DNA of 6,756 nucleotides from positions 1-6,756 of the forward strand of contig JAQBWJ010000123.1 of NCBI GenBank assembly GCA_027625215.1. The letters are read 5' to 3'. The stretch is from Candidatus Poribacteria bacterium. Lineage in GTDB: Bacteria > Poribacteria > WGA-4E > GCA-2687025. This document shows positions 1 to 5,699 of the stretch, in pieces. The notes below the pieces were generated by a model. The model was not told the origin of the DNA. It did no database searches and worked only from the letters and a program-made list of their open reading frames with translations. The position numbers and the translations under genes are program-made. Numbering within the stretch: the first letter of the stretch is position 1; each line of letters opens with the position of its first letter.

Positions 1-486
1 GGCGTTCAGGCGGGCAAGGGGGATGTCGCCCGCCAACGGCGTCGTGATCGGGCGGAAGGCGCTCGCGGGGAGCCGTCGCTCCCACCTGATGCCGAAATTG
101 TCCGTCGCGCGTTCGACGCGCTGAGGCGGCAGTTCTTCGTCGAGGTCTTCCGACGGCTCGTTCGACGCTTCGACGGAATGCTCAATCCGCCACTCATAAC
201 GCTCTTCGCCGTCGTCGTCTTCGGGGAGCAGTTCGCCGGGTGTCATCCACGAGCCGACGAGATCGTGCGGGAAGTGATCGGGCAACGCCTCGTGAGGCAA
301 CGCAAGCCGCCGGATCGGGTCGGAGACGGCTTGCGTCATGTCGTCGATCTCAAGGGCGCGAAGTAGCGCGTCGTGCGCCTCGATGGTGAAGCCTGCGCGT
401 CCCGTCGCGCCGAAGTCGAACGGCGCGCGGTCGGGTTCTTTGTGGGAGAGGGCGATTTCGACCCGCTCGCGGGACGTGAGCGACAT
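1..486 (-). CDS. Uroporphyrinogen-decarboxylase-family protein, N-terminal part (cut by left edge)
   Basis: This reading frame starts at ATG (486-484) and stays open for 162 codons to the first base of the window, so the C-terminal half or more is missing. The opening residues MSLTSRERVEIALSHKEPDR followed by APFDFG match the usual start of URO-D-fold proteins (a helix ending in a 'PDR.P' turn before the first barrel strand). A second family-like block lies at residues 128-153 (TDNFGIRWERR, then PLAGD). The PVWxMRQAGR substrate-binding segment of true HemE is absent, so a URO-D-like methyltransferase or uncharacterised paralogue is more likely than the haem-pathway enzyme. Residues 89-119 form a very acidic stretch. 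The start lies only 4 bases after the stop of the HEAT gene, with no clear Shine-Dalgarno site, which suggests translational coupling. The family call is firm; the substrate is unknown. Confidence 0.85.
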   Translation of the reverse strand, partial: MSLTSRERVEIALSHKEPDRAPFDFGATGRAGFTIEAHDALLRALEIDDMTQAVSDPIRRLALPHEALPDHFPHDLVGSWMTPGELLPEDDDGEERYEWRIEHSVEASNEPSEDLDEELPPQRVERATDNFGIRWERRLPASAFRPITTPLAGDIPLARLNA

Positions 487-490
487 TCGA

Positions 491-979
491 TTACCGCGCG
501 CGCAGTCGTTGGACGGCGAGTTTCGCTTCCCACCGCACCGCCGCGACTTCGCCCATGTCGGAGGCAATCGCTTCAAGGTCGCCCCGCACGCTCGGATCGC
601 GCAACGCCGACAACGCTTGGATCGCCGCGCGGCGAACGACGTGCGAGTCGTCCTTGATCTTCAGCGACAACGCGCGAACGGCGGGCGCGCCGATCAGCGT
701 CAACGCGCGAACGGCGTCTTGGCGGATCGAGTTGTTCTGATCGCCGAGACAGTCGATCAACGCGGCAATCGCGTCCGCGCTGCCGATCTTGCCGAGACAC
801 TTGATCGCCTCGCCGCGCAGGAACGTGTCGTCCTCGTCGATCAGCATGATGAGCGCGTCCACCGCCTCGTCACCGAGTTCGACCAACGCCCGCGACGCGC
901 CGTACCGCACGTTCCAGTCGGGGTCGCGCAGTTCCACCAAGCGCGTTTCCAGTTCCTTCGGAGATTCCACTTTCGCCAT
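491..979 (-). CDS. HEAT-repeat (PBS-lyase-like) protein
   Basis: The product is 162 residues and consists almost wholly of about five HEAT-like helical repeats of roughly 31 residues (about 9-38, 39-70, 71-102, 103-133, 134-162). Each has the pattern of the family, for example DPDWNVRYGASRALVELG, DTFLRGEAIKCLGKIG, NNSIRQDAVRALTLIG and DSHVVRRAAIQALSALRD. Such proteins form a curved alpha-solenoid used for protein-protein contact; there is no catalytic motif, signal peptide or membrane segment, so it is probably a cytosolic scaffold or adaptor. Although the family is often annotated as a phycobilisome lyase, nothing here suggests phycobilins. The start is supported by a GGGTGA site (986-991) six bases upstream. 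It lies 14 bases after the zinc-ribbon gene and 4 bases before the URO-D-like gene, so it is probably co-transcribed with both. The binding partner is unknown; the downstream enzyme is one candidate. Confidence 0.92.
   Translation of the reverse strand: MAKVESPKELETRLVELRDPDWNVRYGASRALVELGDEAVDALIMLIDEDDTFLRGEAIKCLGKIGSADAIAALIDCLGDQNNSIRQDAVRALTLIGAPAVRALSLKIKDDSHVVRRAAIQALSALRDPSVRGDLEAIASDMGEVAAVRWEAKLAVQRLRAR
661..716. repeat. Imperfect 23-bp direct repeat inside the HEAT gene
   Basis: Bases 661-683 and 694-716 are identical except for one position (the seventh base, a versus t). The offset of 33 bases equals 11 codons, so the frame is kept. On the minus strand the copies encode AVRALSLK and AVRALTLI, one in each of two neighbouring HEAT helices. 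It probably reflects a small internal duplication or convergent helix sequence within the repeat protein rather than a mobile element. Confidence 0.7.
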
Positions 980-993
980 CTTTGTTCACCCTT

Positions 994-1371
994 TTAATGT
1001 AGAACCCAATCACCAAGTACGAGTGCTAGTGCTTCTTTGTATCGGTCGAACAAGGATACCAGCCCTACTACTCCACTAATTATCGTGCCTAATTCGGCTA
1101 ACAAAGCACGTGTTACTGCAGGCTTACGGTGTTCAACGGGTGCGAGAGCTTGTTGACCAATTTCGTTAATTAATTCCAGTGCTTGATTCTTGGCTTCGTT
1201 GGCTAGGTTGCTATCGCTGGCAATTACATTTGCAAAGTCAATTAGCGTTTGTGCCAAATCACTAGAAACATCCGAGTTCAATACTGAAACCGTTGCGTCA
1301 ACATTATGAATTGTTCCGGTATTTAGGACGCCGATTTGGCTGTTGGATATAGACAAGTTGTTCAGTGTCAT
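994..1371 (-). CDS. C-terminal part of a frameshifted zinc-ribbon protein (or a coupled second ORF)
   Basis: From ATG at 1371-1369 this frame encodes 125 residues. The same frame is open further upstream (to 1617), but that extra part overlaps the better-supported zinc-ribbon frame. The product begins MTLNNLSISNSQIGVLNTG, a short beta-prone segment with an NTG turn, followed by helices (residues about 30-80). Near the C-terminus is a hydrophobic run, LGTIISGVVGLVSLF, which could be a membrane-associated or buried helix. Just before the ATG the frame reads RQHIVHTGD. From memory of similar hypothetical proteins, a VHTG-like segment belongs to the same chain, which favours a single protein of about 203 residues joined to the upstream ORF by one frameshift. 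The ATG overlaps the upstream TGA as ATGA with GGGAG only two bases before it, so separate coupled translation is possible. The region is AT-rich relative to its neighbours. No function is assigned. Confidence 0.65.
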   Translation of the reverse strand: MTLNNLSISNSQIGVLNTGTIHNVDATVSVLNSDVSSDLAQTLIDFANVIASDSNLANEAKNQALELINEIGQQALAPVEHRKPAVTRALLAELGTIISGVVGLVSLFDRYKEALALVLGDWVLH

Positions 1372-1604
1372 ATCTCCCGTATGCACAATATGTTGGCGGG
1401 GCGGAAATCTTGGATTGAGTCCATGAAGCCCTGTGTTTGCCTCATGCCATCGACGATATAATTCATCATTCGCTCCATATTCTCTATGTTGCGTTGCTGA
1501 ACATTGCACCATCGAATATAGCAATCGAGGCAAAGTGGGGTTTGGTGTCCCTCTGGTCCAACGGCATACATCGCGCGTTTCGAACAGTTGTAACACTGAA
1601 CCAT
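1368..1604 (-). CDS. N-terminal zinc-ribbon part of a frameshifted hypothetical protein
   Basis: This 78-residue ORF begins MVQCYNCSKRAMYAVGPEGH and carries two CxxC pairs (Cys4/Cys7 and Cys25/Cys28) separated by 17 residues, the layout of a small zinc ribbon. A further Cys lies at 33. A Met- and Asn-rich helix follows (about 34-60). The last nine residues look unrelated to the rest and are probably read out of frame after a frameshift near codon 69. The start at 1604 is chosen because GGTGAG (1610-1615) lies five bases upstream; the ATG at 1617 in the other frame would place that site inside the coding sequence. It follows the DUF167 gene by 22 bases. The zinc ribbon is clear; the role (binding nucleic acid or protein) is unknown. 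The low G+C suggests recent transfer. Confidence 0.7.
   Translation of the reverse strand: MVQCYNCSKRAMYAVGPEGHQTPLCLDCYIRWCNVQQRNIENMERMMNYIVDGMRQTQGFMDSIQDFRPANILCIREI
1396..1410 (-). other. Probable -1 frameshift site in a C-run
   Basis: On the minus strand the sequence reads GATTTCCGCCCCGCC across this site. The zinc-ribbon frame reads Q-D-F-R-P here and then runs to a TGA at 1370-1368, while the following frame reads R-Q-H-I-V-H-T-G-D into the C-terminal ORF. Adding one C to the four-C run (plus-strand G-run 1398-1401) would fuse the two into a continuous chain of about 203 residues. No classical X-XXY-YYZ slippery heptamer is in register, so a one-base deletion or a homopolymer sequencing error fits better than programmed frameshifting. 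Confidence 0.55.
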
Positions 1605-1609
1605 CGGAA

Positions 1610-1615
1610 CTCACC
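1610..1615 (-). promoter_or_regulatory. Ribosome binding site deciding the zinc-ribbon start
   Basis: The minus strand reads GGTGAG five bases before ATG 1604-1602. This favours that start over the ATG at 1617-1615 in the other frame, whose first codons contain this same site. Confidence 0.6.
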
Positions 1616-1626
1616 AAATCTGTGCG

Positions 1627-1851
1627 TTACACGTCCACTTCCACAATCTTTTTCGAGGAGGTCTCGCCGGACACGATCCGCACGCGCGACGGTTTCACGT
1701 TCAGATGTTCCGCGATCACCCGACGCACTTCCTTGTTCGCCTTGCCTTTTTCGGGCGCGGCGTTCACCCACACCTTCGCCTCGCTGTCGGACAGCCACTC
1801 CATCGCCCGCTTGGACGATTTCGGGATGACCGAGACGCCGAACTTTCGCAT
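1627..1851 (-). CDS. DUF167 (YggU-family) protein
   Basis: The 74-residue product carries the DUF167 core: a strand VWVNAAP (27-33), the turn EKGKANKEV (34-42), a helix VRRVIAEHLNV, and the hallmark VRIVSGETSSKKIVEV (57-72). These small alpha/beta proteins are widespread in bacteria, archaea and eukaryotes; their biochemical role is not settled. The ATG at 1851 gives a protein of usual length. A longer reading from TTG at 1941 adds 30 residues that do not resemble the family. GGGGGA lies about 12 bases upstream of the ATG, farther than ideal. It is the first recognisable gene of the minus-strand unit. Family assignment is firm; the exact start is less so. Confidence 0.87.
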   Translation of the reverse strand: MRKFGVSVIPKSSKRAMEWLSDSEAKVWVNAAPEKGKANKEVRRVIAEHLNVKPSRVRIVSGETSSKKIVEVDV

Positions 1852-2016
1852 CGCGGTTTCGTTTCCCCCAATCGCTTGCGCGTCGCGCGCGGTCGATGTC
1901 CGACCACAACGTACGTTAACACGGGGTGGAATCGGAGACAAGACGCCGAAGATGAATGACTCCCGCGGAGTGCTGATATTCCGTGAATCTCATCTCTCCA
2001 CTCTCCCGCAGGTTGA

Positions 2017-2032
2017 CGGAAACAACATTGCG
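2017..2032 (+). promoter_or_regulatory. Possible sigma-54 -24/-12 element before the kinase gene
   Basis: GG at 2018-2019 and TTGC at 2028-2031 have the GG-N10-GC spacing of sigma-54 promoters (consensus TGGCAC-N5-TTGC). The -12 half is a good match; the -24 half has only GG and one A. It would start transcription near 2043, leaving a leader of about 106 bases. It overlaps the -35 of the sigma-70 candidate, so at most one may be real. The kinase belongs to a class often tied to sigma-54 flagellar control, which is the main reason to note it. Confidence 0.25.
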
Positions 2033-2056
2033 GAACGTCCGCGCGTGGCGTATACT
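2028..2056 (+). promoter_or_regulatory. Sigma-70-like promoter before the histidine kinase gene
   Basis: TTGCGG (2028-2033) and TATACT (2051-2056) are separated by exactly 17 bases. The -10 matches the consensus at five of six positions and the -35 at three of six. Transcription would begin near 2063, about 86 bases before the kinase ATG. It could drive the kinase gene and, by read-through, fliE-fliF-fliG. Confidence 0.45.
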
Positions 2057-2148
2057 TTCGTGGACAATAATTCCGCGCTGAACGCGACTTGTGAAATAAG
2101 ATCGGACGCGCCATCCGACCGAACGCAACGCCGAAAAATACGGGGATC

Positions 2149-3582
2149 ATGAGCGGGCACACGGATCAACGCGACAAGAACCTCACGGACGAGTCCGCGC
2201 GCGGCGCGACGAACTCGCTTGCCGCCTCCCTATCGGAGTTGCAGGGCATCGACCCGAACTCACCCGCCGATGTCCGAGCGTTGATGACCGCACTGATGAA
2301 CGTCTTCCAAAGCACGGAGGAGTCCTACCAACGGCTCACCGAGACGCACGAGCGGCTCCAAGACGAAATCCGACGACTGAACGCGGAACTCGAATCGAAG
2401 AACCGCGAACTGGAAGACAAAAACCACGAACTTCAAGCGAGCCTGCAAGAGCAGCAACGGCTCCACCACTCGCTCCGCAGCATCGTGAACAGTCTGCACG
2501 ACGGGGTGATCGCCGCCGACCTCGACGGCAACGTGACCCTGTTCAACCGCCGCGCCGCCGAGTTGACGAGCAAATCCGAAGACGACGTGGTGGGGCGGCA
2601 TTACGGCGACGCGCTCGAATCGCACCCGCCGCTGCTGTTGAAGACGCTCGAAAGCGCGCGACCCGAAGTGCAGGAGTTCGAGGACTATCTCGGCGACCGA
2701 AACGCGAAACCGCGCCAGATCGAAGTGACAACGGCTCCCGTCCACGACGACCAGAACGTGCTGCTGGGCGCGGTCGAAGTGCTGCGCGACCTGACGGAGC
2801 GACGCGAGATGGAAGCGCAACTGCGACGCGCGAACATGCTCGCCGCGTTGGGCAAGGTGTCCGTCACGATTGCCCATGAAATCCGCAACCCGCTCGGCGC
2901 GATCCAACTGCGGGCGGAACTGCTGCGAGACGCCGATCTGGGCGAACACGACCGCGCAAAGGCGTTCGACACGATCTTCAGCGCAATCAAGATCATGGAC
3001 AACACGATCTCGAACCTGCTACAGTTCACCCGTCCGGTCACGACGACGCAACAGTTCCAGAACCTATCTCCCCTGCTCGATCAATCGCTCTCGCTGACGG
3101 AACACGCGACGCGCGTCGAAGGCGTCGAGGTACAACGGGACTATCCGCCCGTCGGACTGATGTGCCACGTCGACGATTCGCTGTTCATCAAGGCGATGCT
3201 GAACCTCATCTTGAACGCCGTCCACGCGACGGAGAAGAAGGAATCTCGCGTTGTGATCGTTCGGGCGCGTCGTCATGAAGACGGCAGCGCGGAACTGTTC
3301 GACGGGACGCCGTGGCTCGAAATCGAAGTCGAAGATAATGGTTGCGGCATTTCACAGGATATGCTAGAACAGGTATTCACCCCGTTTGTCACCACGAAAG
3401 ACCATGGGGTGGGACTCGGACTGCCGATTGTCCACAACATTCTCGAGGCGCACGAAGGGAAAGTGACCGTCGAGAGCACGCCGGATGTGGGTACTTGCTT
3501 CCGGTTGTTGCTGCCCGTGTACAGACCGGGCGACGGCGCGTCACCCGCACGACTCGCTTCCAAGCCGAAAAGAACGTTGTAA
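2149..3582 (+). CDS. Cytosolic PAS-domain sensor histidine kinase, FlgS/NtrB/AtoS-like
   Basis: The 477-residue product has, in order: a hydrophilic N-terminus; a long coiled coil (about 60-110, with heptad-like ELESKNRELEDKNHEL); a PAS domain (about 110-215, opening SIVNSLHDGVIAADLDGNVT); a HisKA dimerisation helix with H-box AHEIRNPLG (242-250, phospho-acceptor His243); and a HATPase domain with N-box NLILNAVHAT (352-361), G1 DNGCG (396-400), F-box FTPFVTTK and G2 GVGLGLPI (420-427). All catalytic boxes look intact. No membrane segment or signal peptide is present, so it should sense a cytosolic or protein-borne signal. Cytosolic PAS-HisKA kinases of this type (FlgS, NtrB, FleS) usually pair with NtrC-type sigma-54 activators. 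Placement directly before fliE suggests control of flagellar genes, but no response regulator lies in the window. The start is supported by GGGG (2142-2145) close to the ATG. Kinase identity is firm; the FlgS role is inferred. Confidence 0.93.
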   Translation: MSGHTDQRDKNLTDESARGATNSLAASLSELQGIDPNSPADVRALMTALMNVFQSTEESYQRLTETHERLQDEIRRLNAELESKNRELEDKNHELQASLQEQQRLHHSLRSIVNSLHDGVIAADLDGNVTLFNRRAAELTSKSEDDVVGRHYGDALESHPPLLLKTLESARPEVQEFEDYLGDRNAKPRQIEVTTAPVHDDQNVLLGAVEVLRDLTERREMEAQLRRANMLAALGKVSVTIAHEIRNPLGAIQLRAELLRDADLGEHDRAKAFDTIFSAIKIMDNTISNLLQFTRPVTTTQQFQNLSPLLDQSLSLTEHATRVEGVEVQRDYPPVGLMCHVDDSLFIKAMLNLILNAVHATEKKESRVVIVRARRHEDGSAELFDGTPWLEIEVEDNGCGISQDMLEQVFTPFVTTKDHGVGLGLPIVHNILEAHEGKVTVESTPDVGTCFRLLLPVYRPGDGASPARLASKPKRTL

Positions 3583-3620
3583 GGGCTCAGAAACAAACGG
3601 TCGTTCCGGTACTAAACTTT

Positions 3621-3630
3621 GAGGTGGAGG
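3621..3630 (+). promoter_or_regulatory. Strong ribosome binding site of fliE
   Basis: GAGGTGGAGG ends five bases before ATG 3636 and contains GGAGG. It fixes the fliE start, since the same frame is open far upstream into the kinase gene. The 53-base kinase-fliE gap shows no terminator. Confidence 0.75.
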
Positions 3631-3635
3631 TCGTC

Positions 3636-3974
3636 ATGGCTCCGACAAACCCGATGTCGATGAAGCCGCTCCCGATAGGGGAAGCCGCCGGGCGTTTGCA
3701 AAACCCGACGGAGGGCACGTTGATACGCCCGCGCCCCGATTCCGGCGGCGACGGCAGATCGTTTGTCGAAACGCTCAACGACTCGATCAAACAGGTCAAT
3801 AAACTGCAGATCCAGGCGGACAAAGAGATTCAGGATATCATCACGGGCGAAAGCACGGATATCGCCCAGACGATGATCTCCGTCCAAAAAGCGAGCCTGT
3901 CGTTCCAGTTGATGACTCAGGTACGCAACAAGATCGTCGAAGCGTACGAAGAAGTGCTGCGTATGCCCATTTAA
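3636..3974 (+). CDS. fliE: Flagellar hook-basal body complex protein FliE
   Basis: The 112-residue product is about normal length for FliE. The first 40 residues are Pro- and Gly-rich and variable. The conserved helical part follows: SFVETLNDSIKQVNKLQIQADK (42-63), then SVQKASLSFQLMTQVRNKIVEAYEEVLRMPI (82-112), whose FQLM.QVRNK..EAY.E..RMP end is the hallmark of the family. FliE is a periplasmic adaptor that joins the FliF MS ring to the proximal rod and is exported by the flagellar type III system, so it lacks a cleaved signal peptide, as seen here. It lies 53 bases after the kinase gene and 111 bases before fliF, the usual fliE-fliF-fliG order. Confidence 0.95.
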   Translation: MAPTNPMSMKPLPIGEAAGRLQNPTEGTLIRPRPDSGGDGRSFVETLNDSIKQVNKLQIQADKEIQDIITGESTDIAQTMISVQKASLSFQLMTQVRNKIVEAYEEVLRMPI

Positions 3975-4051
3975 AAGGGCGCGCGCGCTCCGCACAAACT
4001 TGAATCGCCCGCGAGTTTTTATCGGGGGTTTGCGGTTGCCCACCGCTCCCT

Positions 4052-4067
4052 TGGAATCATCAATGCA
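4052..4067 (+). promoter_or_regulatory. Possible sigma-54-like element before fliF
   Basis: TGGAATCATCAATGCA has GG (4053-4054) and GC (4065-4066) at the GG-N10-GC spacing, with T before GG and TGCA at the -12 side. A start site near 4078 would leave only about 8 bases before the fliF ATG and would remove its upstream purine-rich site, which argues against a functional promoter. The rest of the 111-base fliE-fliF gap (3975-4085) has a run of alternating GC and a TTTTT near 4016 but no strong hairpin. Confidence 0.2.
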
Positions 4068-4085
4068 AGGACGTGAGAAACTCCC

Positions 4086-5687
4086 ATGGGTAACTTCTTT
4101 TCTCAGTTGAGAGACCAGATCGGTCAACTGTGGCAGGGGCTCGGCGCATGGCAGCGCGGCGCGCTCGTTGCGACGTTGGTTATGGTGCCCGTCGCGTTGG
4201 CGTGGCTCGTCTTTTCGCTGCGCCCGCAGTACGAGATGCTGCACTCGAACCTTGAACCGAGCGACAGCGCCGAAGTCGAACGACATCTCACCAATTCGAA
4301 CATCTCGTACCGCATCGACCGAAACGACAACTCGTTATGGGTCGCTCCCAACGACAAGGCGCGCGCGTGGGCGCTGCTCGCGCGCGAAGGGCTGCCCCGC
4401 CGCACAACGGAGGGGTACGGCATCTTCGACCGCCAACGGCTCGGCGCGACCGAGTTCGAGCAGCGCGTCAGTTTTGTCCGCGCGTTGGAGCAGGAGATTC
4501 AGCGGGATATCGAGGCGCAAAGCAACATCCGCGCGGCGCAGGTGCGATTGGTCATCCCGTCCCCGTCCGTTTTCACCGAGAGGGTGAAAGACCCGACCGC
4601 CACCGTCACGATCACCCCCATCGCCCGCGCCCTGACGGAAGACGAAGTCCAGGGGATCGTGCAAGGCGTCGCCAACTCGGTTGAGGGGCTGAAGACGGAG
4701 AGCGTCATCGTCCGCGACCAGACGGGTCGCGTCATCTCCCGCCGCTACGACAACGTGACGCTCGCCGCCGGTGAGCAACGCGCCTACCGCGAAATGGCTG
4801 AGCAAACGCGCGAAGACAAAATCATCGACATGCTGACGCAGGCGTACGGCAACAAAGTGGATGGCGAAGCGATCACCGCCGTCGCGTCCGCGCGCGTCAC
4901 CGCCGAGTTCGATCACGACACGATTGAAATGGAAACAACGACGTACGCGCCCGAAACGATTGTCTCCAAAGAACACATCGAATCGGAAAGCAGCGAAGGC
5001 GTCCCGATGCCCGCCGCCGGGATTCCCGGCGTCACGTCGAACATCCTCGGCGCGGGGAACGTGCAGGGCGAAAGCACCTACACGCGCGAATCGAGCACGA
5101 CGGAATATCAGGCGGGGATGACGCTGGAACGTCGCAAGCAGTCGCCGAAACTGCTCGGTCTTTCGACGGCGGTCTTGGTGAACTCCGAAGTGCTGACCGC
5201 CGAGCCCGGCACGCCGGAGTACATCGCGGAACAGAACCAGATCAAAAACATCATCGCGGCGGCGGTGCTATACAACGCGACAAATCCGGACGGCGTCATC
5301 TTTGAGCCGCAGATCGAGTTCATCGCGTTTTCGTCCAAACCGCCCGGCACGGGGATTCCGGTGAACACGGTCCCCGTCATCGTCCCCTGGTATCGGAACC
5401 CGATCTGGATACTGGCGATTTTGCTAGGCGTGCTGGTATTGGAGCTGGCGGCGTTGCTGCTGAAACCGCGCTTCGGGCGTCAGGTCGAGGAAGCGGACGA
5501 CGCGGGCAGACTGCCGAGCGCAGACCAAGAAGAGCTCCGCGAACTGCTCGACCAGCAACGGTCGGCGCTGGATGAAGAAGAACGCGAACGTCGACGCCGT
5601 CGCCGTCAGGCATTGGTTGATCTCGCCGACGCGAACCCCGAAGAGATCGAACGGGTGTTGCGTCACTGGAGCGAGGCGCAACGGTAA
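4086..5687 (+). CDS. fliF: Flagellar MS-ring protein FliF
   Basis: The 533-residue product is of usual FliF length. It has an N-terminal membrane helix (about 24-45), a large periplasmic part with the YscJ/FliF ring-building domain (for example RLGATEFEQRVSFVRALEQEIQ, AAQVRLVIPSPSVF and the VQGIVQGVANSVEGL stretch), a Gly/Pro/Ser-rich region (about 300-340), a second membrane helix (about 441-459), and a charged cytoplasmic tail. The tail has six consecutive arginines (502-507) and ends ALVDLADANPEEIERVLRHW (509-528), the region that in known FliF proteins binds the N-terminal domain of FliG. FliF is the first-built ring of the basal body and houses the export gate. The ATG at 4086 has GTGAG (4073-4077) upstream. 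fliG follows after 97 bases. Assignment is certain. Confidence 0.97.
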   Translation: MGNFFSQLRDQIGQLWQGLGAWQRGALVATLVMVPVALAWLVFSLRPQYEMLHSNLEPSDSAEVERHLTNSNISYRIDRNDNSLWVAPNDKARAWALLAREGLPRRTTEGYGIFDRQRLGATEFEQRVSFVRALEQEIQRDIEAQSNIRAAQVRLVIPSPSVFTERVKDPTATVTITPIARALTEDEVQGIVQGVANSVEGLKTESVIVRDQTGRVISRRYDNVTLAAGEQRAYREMAEQTREDKIIDMLTQAYGNKVDGEAITAVASARVTAEFDHDTIEMETTTYAPETIVSKEHIESESSEGVPMPAAGIPGVTSNILGAGNVQGESTYTRESSTTEYQAGMTLERRKQSPKLLGLSTAVLVNSEVLTAEPGTPEYIAEQNQIKNIIAAAVLYNATNPDGVIFEPQIEFIAFSSKPPGTGIPVNTVPVIVPWYRNPIWILAILLGVLVLELAALLLKPRFGRQVEEADDAGRLPSADQEELRELLDQQRSALDEEERERRRRRRQALVDLADANPEEIERVLRHWSEAQR

Positions 5688-5699
5688 AAGCACTCGTGA

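Larger units (their letters stand above)
1852..2148. other. Divergent intergenic region
   Basis: This 297-base spacer separates the minus-strand DUF167 unit from the plus-strand kinase-flagellar unit, so it should hold promoters for both. A plausible sigma-70 promoter is visible on the plus strand. No convincing -35/-10 pair was found for the minus strand. A 5-bp stem (2102-2106 with 2114-2118) in the kinase leader is too short to interpret. Neither strand shows a coding region resembling a known protein. Confidence 0.6.

Noticed and set aside
338..997. Long plus-strand ORF (219 codons) across the HEAT gene
   Set aside because: It is antisense to a clear HEAT protein, is rich in Arg, and resembles no family; GC-biased third positions create such open frames.
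1396..1410. Programmed -1 ribosomal frameshift
   Set aside because: No X-XXY-YYZ slippery heptamer is in register and no evident downstream stem was found; a base deletion or sequencing error is simpler.
1371..1617. The 1617 ATG as the start of a single 207-residue protein
   Set aside because: Its first 70 residues overlap the zinc-ribbon frame, which has the CxxC pairs and a well-placed ribosome site at 1610-1615; the 1617 start lacks such a site.
1909..1918. 10-bp palindrome AACGTACGTT upstream of the DUF167 gene as an operator
   Set aside because: Perfect 10-bp palindromes are expected several times by chance in a window of this size, and it does not extend further.
2260..2949. Minus-strand ORF of 229 codons within the kinase gene
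   Set aside because: It lies opposite conserved PAS and HisKA coding sequence and has a low-complexity composition typical of an antisense shadow.
3975..4020. Terminator between fliE and fliF
   Set aside because: A TTTTT near 4016 follows only a bulged, weak pairing (CTC.GC with GCGAG), too poor to call.
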